Shown: piece by piece, positions 34,899 through 45,559 of the stretch | Layout: each line of letters starts with the position of its first letter | Position numbering within the stretch: the first letter of the stretch is position 1 | Assembly: GCF_958450345.1 (NCBI RefSeq) | Contig: NC_088782.1 | Coordinates: 89,102,854-89,166,853, forward strand | DNA: 64,000 nt | DNA from: Calliphora vicina | Taxonomy: Eukaryota > Arthropoda > Insecta > Diptera > Calliphoridae | Reading direction: 5' to 3' | Position numbers and translations under genes: made by a program | Notes under the pieces: model-generated | What the model was told of the DNA's origin: nothing | Databases searched by the model: none | Seen by the model: the letters and a program-made list of their open reading frames with translations, nothing else

Positions 34899-35284
34899 TG
34901 TTTGAAGTATTGTAAATAATAAGATATTTTTTACACACTTAAAAATATTTTATTAAGTTTCAACTTAAGTACTATTTACACGAATCTTAGTCTAATATAG
35001 TAGGCATGTGTACGTGATCTTACGCTTAGAATCTTATCTTTTATGTTTACAATTTCTTTATCATAACATGGACATATGTGAATGAATAGGATAACATAAA
35101 CATTACCACACGGACCAGTGTGAATGACAAGGGTTGGTTTTTTCTTATCTAAGTAATGCACACATGCGTATAAGTACATAAAAAGGTCATAAATTTAGTT
35201 TTACAATTATATTATTTCTAAAGTATTTATATTGATAAAAGTAGAATATTAAAAAGAAATATCATGTTCAACTACACTTGAACA
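34899..35284 (-). repeat. 3' LTR of the BEL/Pao element (386 bp)
   Basis: It matches 42553-42937 base for base except one extra base (TTTACACGAATC here, TTTACAGAATC there). The pol-env frame ends 13 bases inside it. Confidence 0.93.
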
Positions 35285-37010
35285 TTCTGCGGGGGGGCAA
35301 AAGTTATAACAGAAATTTGTCTTAATTTAATTAATCTTTTTATATATAATATAATAAGTATTATAATAACTACTATAACTAACAATAAAGAGGTGTGACC
35401 TGATAGATGATGAAATGAGATACTTCTAAGCTCGATATTCTGCTTCTTCAGCTCATCAACATGACTCTTCAATTGATCTATTTCTTTGTCGTGATTCACA
35501 AACATGTTACCCAGCGGTTTTATAATTTTATTTTCTTCTACATTGGCATCCCTGGTTAAAAATGATTGGAATTGGCTGCTAAGTTTATCATGCATCTTGT
35601 GGACTACCACCAAAGTTACCTCATCAATGCGTGCAGAACAATCTTCCTTTAAATTTAGAATTCCTTGCTGTGGTAAGTCCATTATCATTTGCTGCTGATT
35701 TGAGCACTTTATATGTGCTGATGTATTTTTAAAAATCTTAAAAAGCCAATTGCCTTTTGTATGTAGCTCGCTCCAGAAAGGAATTTTATCAATTTCATCA
35801 TATTTACAATTGAACGTGGTATGTGGCTTTAGTGGTGATAATTCACATTCGTTATTGGCACCATCAATCCATGGGAAATTTTCTTCGCATACTATTTCAT
35901 TGCCCAAGGTTCTTTTACATTCGTTAAGCACCGCATCAGTTAAGAAATGAAACGAGTCTATTTCATAGTTGTAAACTATGTACGAAGCTTTCATTCTCGC
36001 CATCAATGCTACACCATCTTGGACAAATGGAATAGGTATAATTTTGTAGATTTGAGATGACTGCCTGTTGAATAGCGGAATTTTAAGATCAATAACAAGC
36101 TGGCTTCCCACAAATACTCCAGTACCGGATAAAAGATGCCAAATTTCTTTTAATTCTGTACCACTGTTCTTTCCTGGTAGCATAAATTTTTCAGGAATCA
36201 ATTCTCGGATTTTTGTGATTTCGGCTTGCAGCTGTTGTGGACTTATTAATACTGGATGAATCTTTCCATGGTTAATGCTAAGAAGTAAATCAATTGCTTC
36301 CTTTTGAATTTCGTTACATTCGTCGACTAGGTCGTGGAGCTGCTTGGTAATCATGAAGAATCTTATTGACTCTCTATACACAAAATGTCGTTCCTTCATA
36401 GTAGAGCTAATGTTATCCATTTTAGCCTTCATCTCGGAAAAATTAAGGTTAACTTCTTCAGTAGTTCTTTTCAGTAGGTTCACTGTGGAGTCCACCACTG
36501 AAGTTTGTTTTTTGGATAATGCTTTCAGATCATTCTGATTAGCTAACAGGTTCTGCATATTATTCTCCAAGCTTTCTCGGTCGTCTTCGTCCATCAAGCC
36601 AAATAATACATGGTGTAGAGATCCTATAAACTTTAAGGGTGCATCTCGTCTCTTGCGTATTTTATTGCTGAGAAATAATTTATTATTTGTTTCCAGCTTA
36701 TTCACTTGATACTCCATATTTCTTATAACAGACCAACACTGATCTTTGAATGTATCTAATTTAGGGCATATTTCTTTGGAATGATTTAATAATTCCGCTG
36801 CTCTGCTTAGAACTTCAAAATACGGATGCATTTCGTAATATATTACAAGATTCCATGATGACGAAACTACATTTATTTGGTTAATAGTATCCAAATATAT
36901 TGCTGTGTTGGGTTTAATCTCTCGCACCATCGTCACATTTGCAGCTCTGGTAGTACAAACCATGCACATGCTTAGCAAAGTTAACAGCATTAGTGATGTA
37001 CTTTTATTTG
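35272..37010 (-). other. Envelope-like (F-type) region of the BEL/Pao polyprotein
   Basis: After integrase comes a hydrophobic segment (LMLLTLLSMCMVC) like a signal peptide. About 110 residues later a furin-type basic site, RKRR, is followed by a small hydrophobic stretch and an acidic DEDDRE (near 36600-36665). Then come coiled-coil-like heptads, many cysteines, and near the end a strong membrane segment (LLLVIVVIIILIILYI) with a short basic tail. This layout is that of baculovirus-F-like envelope proteins captured by errantiviruses and roo-type elements. Function of this copy is not shown. The region is fused in frame to pol rather than being a separate gene. Confidence 0.75.
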
Positions 37011-40000
37011 ATGATGATACAACTCTTGTAACATTTGATGCTGATTCTGTTGGGTTGATATCCTGTTGCTTCTCTCCACATGTCTTCCGATGTTCTAATG
37101 GACACAGCTTATGTATTGGCCTTTTCAATAGTCCATTCTTTGTTTTTAAAGTAACAACTCTTACAATATCATCCTTTCCTGGATGAATATCAATAATTCT
37201 CCCCAATGGCCATCGTGCTGGATGTGTATCCTCGTTCTTAATGATTACGACTTGCCCTTTTTCTAAGTTGTCATATAACTTCTTCCATTTGGACCTTTGT
37301 TGCAAGGAACTCAGGTACTCACTTTTCCATTTTCTCCAGAAATGATTTTTAAGCTTTTGTAAAAGCTTCCATCTGTCTAAACAGGTAATTTTTTGGTCAT
37401 CATTCTTTTCTGGATACTCCATCATAGGACGACCAATTAGAAAATGACCTGGTGTCAACGTGTCAATACTATCTGTATTATTATCCAGCTGATGTAGTGG
37501 CCTTGAATTTAAAACTGCTTCGATTTGTGATAATAGGGTACTTAATTCCTCGAAAGTTAATCGATTTTCACCTATGACTCGTTGATATTTTGTTGATTTG
37601 ACAGCAGCTTCCCAAATTCCTCCAAAGTGAGGACTTGCCGGGGGAATAAAGTGCCACTGTATTTTATCTTCTTCTAATAAAGGTGCAACTGTAGAGTTAT
37701 TCTTAAGCGCGGCGACAAATTCTTTGTCTAGTTGTCGAGCAGCGCCTATGAAATTTGTACCATTGTCAGAATACATGTGATTGCTTTTGCCTCTTCTGGC
37801 AAAAAATCTCTTTAAAGCCGCAAGAAAAGCATCTGTGGTCAAACTGCTAACAGCCTCGAGATGAACAGCTTTTGTCGACATACATGTAAATACGGCGATA
37901 TATCCTTTGAAGGATTTTTGACCCCGTCCATTGGAACATTTAATTTGGATGGGTCCAGCATAATCTATGCCACAATGAGCAAAAGGCTGAGAAACGTTTA
38001 CTCTATAAGAAGGAAGTAAACCCATTAACTGGTGATGTTGCTCCTGTTTGTATCGAATGCATTTAACGCAGCTTCGAATGCATTTCTTGATCCTGTTTTT
38101 TAGATCTATAATCCAGAAATTTCTTCTGATTATATTTTCAACCAGTCTGTTGCCCCCGTGAAGTGTCATTTTATGTGTTTCACTTACAATTGAATCTGCT
38201 AACGGCGATTTCTCTATGATTATCGGATGTTTCCTGTTGTATGCCATACTCGAAAATTCCAATCGACCTCCAACTCTAATTACACCATGTTCGTCTAAGA
38301 AAGGATTAAGCGATGCCATTCTACTACGGTGATCTACTGCATTATTGTTTTTTATTTGTAATAATTCGTTTGCCAGGTATACCTCCTGATGGACTTTTAT
38401 TATGATAACTTCGGCTTTATTTAATTCTTGCACTGTTAAATAAGTAGGGAAGTTTCTATTTCCTTTCATTTTCTCTACGAATCTAATCACGTAAGCAAAT
38501 ATTCTTTTCATCTTCCTAAAAGATGAGATTCTGCTTACAACATCATGAAAGTATGACGTCTTCGATATCTTCGTCACTGCAACCACCTTGACATCAGGCT
38601 CTTCTAATGGCCAATTATTTTTATCTTTTTTGAGCCATTCCGGACCACACCACCAAAGGGAACAGCTTTCAAGTTTTTCTGGATTAATGCCTCTTGATCC
38701 GATATCAGCTGGATTTTCTTTAGATTTTACATAGCCCCATTTCACATTTGGCAAACATTGATTTATTTCGGAAACTCTTGTTCTTATGAATTTCTCTTTG
38801 CTATTAGGCTTTCTTATCCATGATAATGTGATCATAGAATCACTCCATGCATAAATGTCTGCACCTGCGTTGATTTTGTACTTGATTTTATGCAATAATC
38901 TCGCTAACAGATGCGCTGCACACAATTCCAATTTAGGCAGAGTCTTCTTGTTTTTTATGGGGTTTACTTTGCTTTTTGCGGCTACTATTGTAATTGTTGA
39001 GCCAACTTTTGCATAAACCACAGCAGCATAAGCCTTTTCAGATGCATCTGCAAACCCATGCAATTGTAATGGTGTCTTGTTTGATCGTTGAATCCATCGA
39101 TTTATTTTTATGTTTGTCAGCGCTGGCAAGTTTTGAACAAACGATTTCCAAGTTTTACTGAGATCTTTATCCAATGGTTCATCCCAATCTGATTGCAATT
39201 TCCACAAATGTTGTATAAACAATTTTGCCGTTACCGTAATCGGTGTTAACCATCCTAATGGATCGAATATCCTTGCGATACGTGATAACACAATCCGTTT
39301 CGTAATTTTAAGATCATCCTCGATTTGCATGTTGAATGTAAAATTATCCGTCTTAGGGTTCCATTGCAAACCCAATGTTTTCAAACATGCATCTTCTTGT
39401 ATGTTTAGCACCTCATTATTTTCAAAGTTGTCAGTTTTTATTATCTGACCATTGTTGGATATCCATTTACGCAAATGAAACCCAAATTTATCTAAGTGGT
39501 TGGATATTGCTTCTCGTATCTTCTTACAATCTTGGATTGTATCTGCTCCAGTTAGTAAATCGTCCATGTAAAAGTCTTCTTTTATTCTGCTAGAAATATC
39601 TTCATCTTTACAATGATTGGCAATTTCAATTAATGTTCTAATTGCCAAAAAGGGTGCTGAACTGGTACCATACGTTACAGTTGTTAATTTGTATTGTTCA
39701 ATTGGATTGCTTGGATTCTTCCTCCACAAAACATATTGGTATTCTTGATCAGGTGTATCAATTTTTATTTGGCGAAACATTTTCTCCACATCAGAAGATA
39801 TTACATATTTCCATGACCTCCATTTCGTAATGATGTCAAATATATCTTTTTGTAGCTTGGGACCTACTTGCAATATGTCGTTTAAGCTTTTACCGTTGGT
39901 AGTTTTGGAAGAAGCATCGAATACCACTCTTACTTTTGTAGTTAAGCTACTTTCTCGTACTACCGCTTGATGAGGTAAGTAGTATTTACCATTACAGCTT

Positions 40001-41553
40001 GGATCTACTTTCTTCATATGGCCCATTGATAGCAATTCTTCCATTATTTTGCAGTATTCGTTGTTTAGTAATGGATTTTCTTTTAGCCGCCTCTCTAGAC
40101 TCATCAATCGAGCCATCGCGCTCTTGTAAGAATCGCCAAGCTCGCAATCTTCTAAAAATGGTAGTCTTACGATAAATTTACCATCTTCATCTCTTCTTGT
40201 TGTTTCAGAATATAGTTTTAGGCATTTATCTTCCTCGTCTAGGGAATTTTCCTCCTCTATTTCCTCGATTTCCCAGAACCTTTCAATGTTGGTAGTAGCT
40301 ACTGATTTTGTATTGCTTTTATGGTTTACTCGGATCACGCCAGATAGAATCCAACCCAACTTAGTGTTTTGCCCAAGAATTTTCTCTTCACGATGTACAC
40401 CGTCTTCCAATATTTGCGAGAATAAGTCGGCACCAATAACAATATCAATTCTATCTGCTTTGTTGAAATTGGGATCTGCTAAATTGAAGTTTTTCCATTT
40501 TTGCACATCATAATTAAATGATACATCGGGATGAGTTGCCACTAATTTTGGTAATATTAATGCCTCTGCTGTTATCATCTCGTTGCTTAGAAATCTCGGA
40601 TGTATTTCTAAGTTTATTTTTGCTTTTGCAACTCCTACCACTGTTTGTCCCAGGCCTTGTAGTTTAACCTCAGTTTTCTTCCTGGGTAATTGGAGGATTT
40701 GTGCTGCTTCTTCGCTTATAGAGGTTATCTGCGAACCTTGATCAATTAAAGCCCGTAATGTTATATATTCTTGATGTAAGGATTTTACCCGCACTTGGGC
40801 TGTAGCTAGCAATACGCTGCTCAATGTGTTCGTGCTCATCGTTGAATTAACTCGCTGCTTTTCAAAATGAATAAGTGTATGATGATACAACCCACATTTT
40901 TGACATTTGCTTTCACTTAAACATTTTTTGTCTGTTTTGTGCTTAAGGCAATTGTAGCACAAGTTTTTAGATTTTACCCATGAATGTCTTTCTGTAACGG
41001 TCAGCTCCAAAAATTTTTTGCATGAGTAGATTTCGTGACCTGGTTTTTTACAAAAATAACAACTGCGTTTTTCTGTAAACAGTGATGTAGATCTGATGTT
41101 TTGTTTGCTAAAGTTGTATTGTTGTTTTTTAGTTGTTGAGGCTTCTAACGCTTGGTAATGCTGCTCGAGAAACTCCATCACATCTCTTAGCTCCTGGATC
41201 TCCCTTGATTTTTTTGTGTTCTGCTCATATAGAAGCAGACTTTCCTTATCCAATTTTCGAATAACAATTCTGGCAATTATTGGATCAGCGTCTCCCAAAT
41301 TGATGTTCATGGCTTTCAATGCATGTATGCACTCTATTGTTGTATCTAATAGAGTTTTTAAGCTGGACGATGAAGCACTATTAATACTTGGCTGATCTAA
41401 TATTTTGTCCACTAATTTTGTGAACAAAACTCTTTTGTTTCCATATCTTTGGGTTAATATCTCCCAAGCTGCATTGTAATTGTTACCAGTTATAGCCAAG
41501 TGTTGTATTAATTTTAATGCCTCTCCTTTTAAATTTGTTTTTAAATAATACAA
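35272..41553 (-). CDS. pol: BEL/Pao Pol with carboxyl-terminal envelope-like region
   Basis: One open frame of 2093 codons. Order: end of the Gag capsid-like part; zinc knuckles CYFCKKPGHEIYSC, CYNCLKH and CQKCGLYHHTLIH; protease with ALIDQGSQ; RT with VVFDASSK, VISSDVEKMFRQI and FYMDDLL; RNase H with HGFADASEKAYAAVVYA. Integrase has a zinc region ending CIRSCVKC, then GIDYAGP, YSDNGTNF and GGIWEAAVK. The last third, from about 37010 downward, is envelope-like and described separately. The reported start is not an ATG, and no in-frame ATG precedes it. The protein must therefore come from the gag frame by fusion or shift. No internal stop is present, consistent with the near-identical LTRs. 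Confidence 0.93.
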   Translation of the reverse strand: MYYLKTNLKGEALKLIQHLAITGNNYNAAWEILTQRYGNKRVLFTKLVDKILDQPSINSASSSSLKTLLDTTIECIHALKAMNINLGDADPIIARIVIRKLDKESLLLYEQNTKKSREIQELRDVMEFLEQHYQALEASTTKKQQYNFSKQNIRSTSLFTEKRSCYFCKKPGHEIYSCKKFLELTVTERHSWVKSKNLCYNCLKHKTDKKCLSESKCQKCGLYHHTLIHFEKQRVNSTMSTNTLSSVLLATAQVRVKSLHQEYITLRALIDQGSQITSISEEAAQILQLPRKKTEVKLQGLGQTVVGVAKAKINLEIHPRFLSNEMITAEALILPKLVATHPDVSFNYDVQKWKNFNLADPNFNKADRIDIVIGADLFSQILEDGVHREEKILGQNTKLGWILSGVIRVNHKSNTKSVATTNIERFWEIEEIEEENSLDEEDKCLKLYSETTRRDEDGKFIVRLPFLEDCELGDSYKSAMARLMSLERRLKENPLLNNEYCKIMEELLSMGHMKKVDPSCNGKYYLPHQAVVRESSLTTKVRVVFDASSKTTNGKSLNDILQVGPKLQKDIFDIITKWRSWKYVISSDVEKMFRQIKIDTPDQEYQYVLWRKNPSNPIEQYKLTTVTYGTSSAPFLAIRTLIEIANHCKDEDISSRIKEDFYMDDLLTGADTIQDCKKIREAISNHLDKFGFHLRKWISNNGQIIKTDNFENNEVLNIQEDACLKTLGLQWNPKTDNFTFNMQIEDDLKITKRIVLSRIARIFDPLGWLTPITVTAKLFIQHLWKLQSDWDEPLDKDLSKTWKSFVQNLPALTNIKINRWIQRSNKTPLQLHGFADASEKAYAAVVYAKVGSTITIVAAKSKVNPIKNKKTLPKLELCAAHLLARLLHKIKYKINAGADIYAWSDSMITLSWIRKPNSKEKFIRTRVSEINQCLPNVKWGYVKSKENPADIGSRGINPEKLESCSLWWCGPEWLKKDKNNWPLEEPDVKVVAVTKISKTSYFHDVVSRISSFRKMKRIFAYVIRFVEKMKGNRNFPTYLTVQELNKAEVIIIKVHQEVYLANELLQIKNNNAVDHRSRMASLNPFLDEHGVIRVGGRLEFSSMAYNRKHPIIIEKSPLADSIVSETHKMTLHGGNRLVENIIRRNFWIIDLKNRIKKCIRSCVKCIRYKQEQHHQLMGLLPSYRVNVSQPFAHCGIDYAGPIQIKCSNGRGQKSFKGYIAVFTCMSTKAVHLEAVSSLTTDAFLAALKRFFARRGKSNHMYSDNGTNFIGAARQLDKEFVAALKNNSTVAPLLEEDKIQWHFIPPASPHFGGIWEAAVKSTKYQRVIGENRLTFEELSTLLSQIEAVLNSRPLHQLDNNTDSIDTLTPGHFLIGRPMMEYPEKNDDQKITCLDRWKLLQKLKNHFWRKWKSEYLSSLQQRSKWKKLYDNLEKGQVVIIKNEDTHPARWPLGRIIDIHPGKDDIVRVVTLKTKNGLLKRPIHKLCPLEHRKTCGEKQQDINPTESASNVTRVVSSSNKSTSLMLLTLLSMCMVCTTRAANVTMVREIKPNTAIYLDTINQINVVSSSWNLVIYYEMHPYFEVLSRAAELLNHSKEICPKLDTFKDQCWSVIRNMEYQVNKLETNNKLFLSNKIRKRRDAPLKFIGSLHHVLFGLMDEDDRESLENNMQNLLANQNDLKALSKKQTSVVDSTVNLLKRTTEEVNLNFSEMKAKMDNISSTMKERHFVYRESIRFFMITKQLHDLVDECNEIQKEAIDLLLSINHGKIHPVLISPQQLQAEITKIRELIPEKFMLPGKNSGTELKEIWHLLSGTGVFVGSQLVIDLKIPLFNRQSSQIYKIIPIPFVQDGVALMARMKASYIVYNYEIDSFHFLTDAVLNECKRTLGNEIVCEENFPWIDGANNECELSPLKPHTTFNCKYDEIDKIPFWSELHTKGNWLFKIFKNTSAHIKCSNQQQMIMDLPQQGILNLKEDCSARIDEVTLVVVHKMHDKLSSQFQSFLTRDANVEENKIIKPLGNMFVNHDKEIDQLKSHVDELKKQNIELRSISFHHLSGHTSLLLVIVVIIILIILYIKRLIKLRQISVITFAPPQNVQV

Positions 41554-41626
41554 TTTCTCGACGTCAGCTAATTTTGTATTTTCATCGACTAATTTTTTAA
41601 ATAAATCGTGGAAGGAGCTCCATTCT

Positions 41627-42421
41627 TCAATATGGAATTTCGATGCTTTTCAAAGCAAGTGGTTTGGAGTTGTCACTTCGAAACTTTGAAAACTTCTTCA
41701 TCAATTCTTTCGCTCTGACTTCATACAACTTGTCGATTTTTTCAAATTCTTCTTCGACTTGTTGTCCCATTAAAAATTTTATGGATAAGTCCGTTTGGAG
41801 TTGTCTTATATCTTCAATTTGTCTCTCCCAAGATGACACCGTCTTTTCTAGCTCAAATGAACTATCTGCATCCTGTTCATCCTCGAGGGCTTCTCTTAAT
41901 TTAGATATTTTACGTCTAAACTGATGCAACAATGCGCTTTCTTTTGTAGTAGTATCCTCCTCTTTTTGAATTATTTTGGGGTTTTCTGTCGATATCTCTT
42001 TCGGCGCCTGTAGTTTTATAAACATTTGCTGCAAATAATGTTGTTGCTGTCGCTGAAATTCTTCCTGCTGTTGCTGTATTTGTTTCTGCATTTGCTGGAA
42101 CATTTCCTGCATGTTGCTTTGTTTTCCTTCCTGAACTTCTTCTGGTTCTGACATTAATTTCTCTAAGGCGTTTATAGCTGTTTGTACCATTGTTTTGGTA
42201 CTTTCAAAGACCTTATCTTTGAAGTATTGGTCATCATTGACCCCATGGGCTTCCAATTTTGCATTGTTTAATTGGAATTCTTCCCATTTGTTTTGAAGGC
42301 TCTTTTTCGTCTCCTCAATGGCAGCCTTCCTCACCAGCTTTCCTTTTATCTTATCGGAAATTTGAGTGATTTCTTTCAGTATTTGCAATTGAACTTTATA
42401 TAAGTTCACTCGGCTTGACAT
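41627..42421 (-). CDS. gag: BEL/Pao Gag amino-terminal frame
   Basis: 264 codons from the ATG at 42421, about 130 bases inside the 5' LTR. It is lysine/glutamate-rich and predicted helical, with a glutamine-rich coiled coil at about residues 100-135 (MQKQIQQQQEEFQRQQQ). No metal-binding motif is present; the zinc knuckles are in the next frame. It ends ...KSIEIPY and a stop, exactly where related Gag proteins continue toward the EW-SSFHDLF capsid segment. That segment is found directly downstream in a +1 phase. A small deletion that broke a single gag-pol frame is the simplest reading; a programmed shift is the alternative. Confidence 0.8.
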   Translation of the reverse strand: MSSRVNLYKVQLQILKEITQISDKIKGKLVRKAAIEETKKSLQNKWEEFQLNNAKLEAHGVNDDQYFKDKVFESTKTMVQTAINALEKLMSEPEEVQEGKQSNMQEMFQQMQKQIQQQQEEFQRQQQHYLQQMFIKLQAPKEISTENPKIIQKEEDTTTKESALLHQFRRKISKLREALEDEQDADSSFELEKTVSSWERQIEDIRQLQTDLSIKFLMGQQVEEEFEKIDKLYEVRAKELMKKFSKFRSDNSKPLALKSIEIPY

Positions 42422-42552
42422 TTTTGAAAGTTTTTTTTTTTTTTTGAAGAAGAAGAAGATTTGTGTTTTAGTTTGTTTTAGTTTGTTTTTGTTTTTTAAG
42501 TTTTATTTTTTTTTTTAAATTTTGCTGGTTCACTCTCTTCGAAGGACCAAAA

Positions 42553-42937
42553 TGTTTGAAGTATTGTAAATAATAAGATATTTTTTACACACTTAAAAAT
42601 ATTTTATTAAGTTTCAACTTAAGTACTATTTACAGAATCTTAGTCTAATATAGTAGGCATGTGTACGTGATCTTACGCTTAGAATCTTATCTTTTATGTT
42701 TACAATTTCTTTATCATAACATGGACATATGTGAATGAATAGGATAACATAAACATTACCACACGGACCAGTGTGAATGACAAGGGTTGGTTTTTTCTTA
42801 TCTAAGTAATGCACACATGCGTATAAGTACATAAAAAGGTCATAAATTTAGTTTTACAATTATATTATTTCTAAAGTATTTATATTGATAAAAGTAGAAT
42901 ATTAAAAAGAAATATCATGTTCAACTACACTTGAACA
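42553..42937 (-). repeat. 5' LTR of the BEL/Pao element (385 bp)
   Basis: It starts TGTTTGAAGTATTG and ends CACTTGAACA, with AAACT next. It is near-identical to the 3' LTR. Confidence 0.93.
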
Positions 42938-43205
42938 AAACTGTTAAACCTTTTTTGACAAAAACAGTAATTTTCCATAACTCCAAATTCATATTCTATC
43001 GTTTGCAGCCAATCGCGAGTTTATATTTTAAAACGAATTTTTAACAATTATTTTAGTTAACCATAAAAAATATATTTTTCTCCATAAAATTTATGTTGAA
43101 AATGTACTAACTTTAGCGACCTCTAGTGACGACAAAAAGAGATATTTATAAAAAAGTCTTTTTTACACGAATGAGTTATTTAGTTGTCTATTGAAAAATA
43201 TAAAG
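42938..43205. other. Transib interior between BEL/Pao and the I-like insert
   Basis: AT-rich, with no frame or RNA gene seen. It is continuous with 34151-34893 once BEL/Pao is removed. Confidence 0.5.
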
Positions 43206-43266
43206 TTCATTAACATCATAGACATGATCTTGTTTTTGATTTTTGTCCATTGAACAAAGCACTGTG
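43206..43266. repeat. 61-bp direct repeat equal to the Transib right end (left copy)
   Basis: TTCATTAACATCATAGACAT... to ...CAAAGCACTGTG is repeated at 45729-45789 with two base differences. Both copies stop exactly at the CACTGTG heptamer. They flank the I-like insertion 43267-45728. Confidence 0.9.
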
Positions 43267-43431
43267 TACCACCCGGATATTGCACTTACACACCAAACAA
43301 CAAATGTGCACTTTTTCTTGTTGGTTTTCAATAATTGTTGAAATTTATAGAAGGTGACGAAAGAACTACAACAAATACAACATGTACAAAAACAACAGGT
43401 ACAATGTATTTGTTAAAAGATAAGGGCAACT

Positions 43432-44196
43432 GTGGAATGCAATGGCAATATAATCAAATCTGGCCACCTCAATAACTATTGCGCCAATTTGCTGGCGATA
43501 CTATTTGCTGTTGAATATGCTTCAAAAACACAATCGAACTATATTGTCTGTACTGATAGTCTATCATCCATCCTAGCTGTAAAAAATTCTCTCTATGATT
43601 CGCCTTTAATAAACCATATAAGAAACATCCAGAATCGTAATAAAATAAAACTAATGTGGGTTCCATCCCACGTTAGCATCTCTGGTAACGAATATGCGGC
43701 TTCAGCAGCAACTGAAGCTATTCGACGACCCTTGCTGATGTTTCCCACATGGGAATCTCAAGATATAATCAACGCTATATCTAAACATTTAAAAAATATA
43801 AAAATTGACAAATGGTCAAGCTACCAGCATAATTATAAAAACAGGAATCCTTCAGGAAACAAACCAATATTCCCAAAACATTCCTCCAGAAGAGAATCGT
43901 CTGCAATAGTTCGCCTAAGAATTAGGCACCGCAAATTCTCCCACAAACATTTACTAGAGAAAAATCCTGCACCACGATGTAATAGCTGCAACACACAACT
44001 CAATGTAACCCATATTTTAGATGAATGCCCAGCATACAACGCCACCAGAACATCCATCTTTGGATCTCAACTACCAACAGATCTCTTAAAAAATATTTGT
44101 GATATCATCATAATATTAATAGGCAAGTCGATTTCTTTAGACCCCTTTTACGCTCACATTATACATTCAATTTGGGCAAAAAATATACCATTTTAA
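43432..44196 (+). pseudogene. RNase H and zinc-finger tail of an I-like element
   Basis: The frame contains the RNase H landmarks ANLLAILFAVEYA, YIVCTDSLSSILAV and IKLMWVPSHVSISGNEYA. The order and WVPSH.GI.GNE.A block are those of the RNase H that follows RT in I-clade non-LTR elements. The helix that normally carries the catalytic Glu reads ANLLAI, so that residue is lost. The domain start with the first Asp is missing. A carboxyl CCHC motif RCNSCNTQLNVTHILDECP follows, as in I/R1-type proteins. It is not expected to be active. Confidence 0.8.
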
Positions 44197-45559
44197 AGGG
44201 ATTTATTCACAGAAGTGCAGAATATATATTTTATTGAAATCGGTTTAGTTTTTTAGGAGTTATAAGCGTTTAAAGATGTTACTAACACATATGCAAAAAC
44301 GTGTACATGTGAACCTTAAGCAAAAAAGTAAACAAAGCAATGCGTGTTTGTGCAATATGTTGTTGTAAATAAATAAGAGAAACAATTAAACAGTATTGAT
44401 TTCGCTCTGTTTTAAGTGACAGTTGTTATAGAAAACAAAGAAGAAGACTTTAGTAATTTAAATTCGCTTTAATAAATATATTTTGAAGGTGTTTTTTTAT
44501 TTTCTAACTCCCATATGCATAAACAATTTTTAAATTTACAACAAATTTTGTTTTATAAACCTTTGACAAATTTAAAAAACTGTTTATGCATATGGGGGTA
44601 AATATGTAATTGTAGATAAGTAAATATTTATTTTATAATTGTGACGATTTTCAACGGTTTATCACTGCATGAAGTTTAATGAAAAATGGGACGGGTCGGA
44701 ATAAATGGTGACGCCTCCCATACAAAGTAAATAGTTATTTCTAAATATTTTGTGAAATATAATTGCAAGATTCTTCAAACTTAGTCTAAATGGCTCTTTT
44801 ATAAATTTTCATAGTTTCGCTGAAATTGTTCGGGATTGGAATAGTGGGCGTGGCACACCCTGTACAAAGTATATAATTAATTTCGAATATCTGTAGAACT
44901 ATAATTGTAAAAGTGTTTAAACTTTTAGCGAATTAATTTCTTATTACTGTGCGGAGTAATAAGAGTTTGAATATAGACGGAATTAGATTAGAGGGCATAG
45001 CACCCAAAATGGGAGAGGTCGGAAAAGGATGTGAGTCACCTCCCATACAAAGTAATAATTGCAAGGTTCTTCAAACATTGTCCGCATAGATCTCTTGCCA
45101 TTTTACACAGATTGGCTGAAAATGGTCGGGATTGCATTAGTGGTTATGGCGCAAAGTAAATAATTTTTAATATCTGGAGAACTATAATTCTAAAAGAATT
45201 TAAACTCTGTATCAATCAATTTATTACCATTCTAAGGAGGTCTAAAAACGAATTTATTCCTGATCCCTGTTCGAAGTTAGCTAAGCATGATCGGCTTATT
45301 AGGATTGACCCCTCCCTTATAAAGAAAAGTTAAAGTAAAGCTTGATATTTACATAAAAGGTTTAAAAATGGGTGGGATCAGAGCAGTGGAGTGGTATCTC
45401 CCATACAAAATTAGTTAGTTATTTTCAATTAGTTATATTATTTCAAGTGAACTGTAATTGAGAGATTCTCAAATTTTGTATGTGTTATTTTCGTATTTCC
45501 ATTCATATTTTTCTAATTTTACTAGGGTAGGGGTAGCGAAGTGCACCGGGTTATGCTAG
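44105..45559 (+). mobile_element. Helitron-type segment, copy 2, in the I-like 3' region
   Basis: It is homologous to 12251-13713 over its length with scattered small indels. It ends CACCGGGTTATGCTAG|T, and the I-like 3' UTR resumes. Its left limit is only defined by where copy 1 begins; here the I-like ORF runs through that point without a break. The true left end in this copy may therefore be downstream of the stop at 44196. Confidence 0.55.

Larger units (their letters stand above)
34899..42937 (-). mobile_element. BEL/Pao (roo-like) LTR retrotransposon with envelope-like domain (8.0 kb)
   Basis: LTRs start TGTTTGAAG and end ACTTGAACA. A 5-bp duplication AAACT lies at 34894-34898 and 42938-42942. 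The element reads on the minus strand. The LTR copies differ by about one base, so insertion was very recent. Gag-like, protease, RT, RNase H, integrase and an envelope-like region follow in BEL/Pao order. The sequence next to the 5' LTR (TGGTCCTTCGAA on the minus strand, about 42541-42552) is the expected primer-site region. A C-rich GCCCCCCCGCAGAA stretch precedes the 3' LTR. Confidence 0.93.

Noticed and set aside
35504..40513. Plus-strand frames of 60-93 codons
   Set aside because: They are antisense shadows of the BEL/Pao pol-envelope frame.
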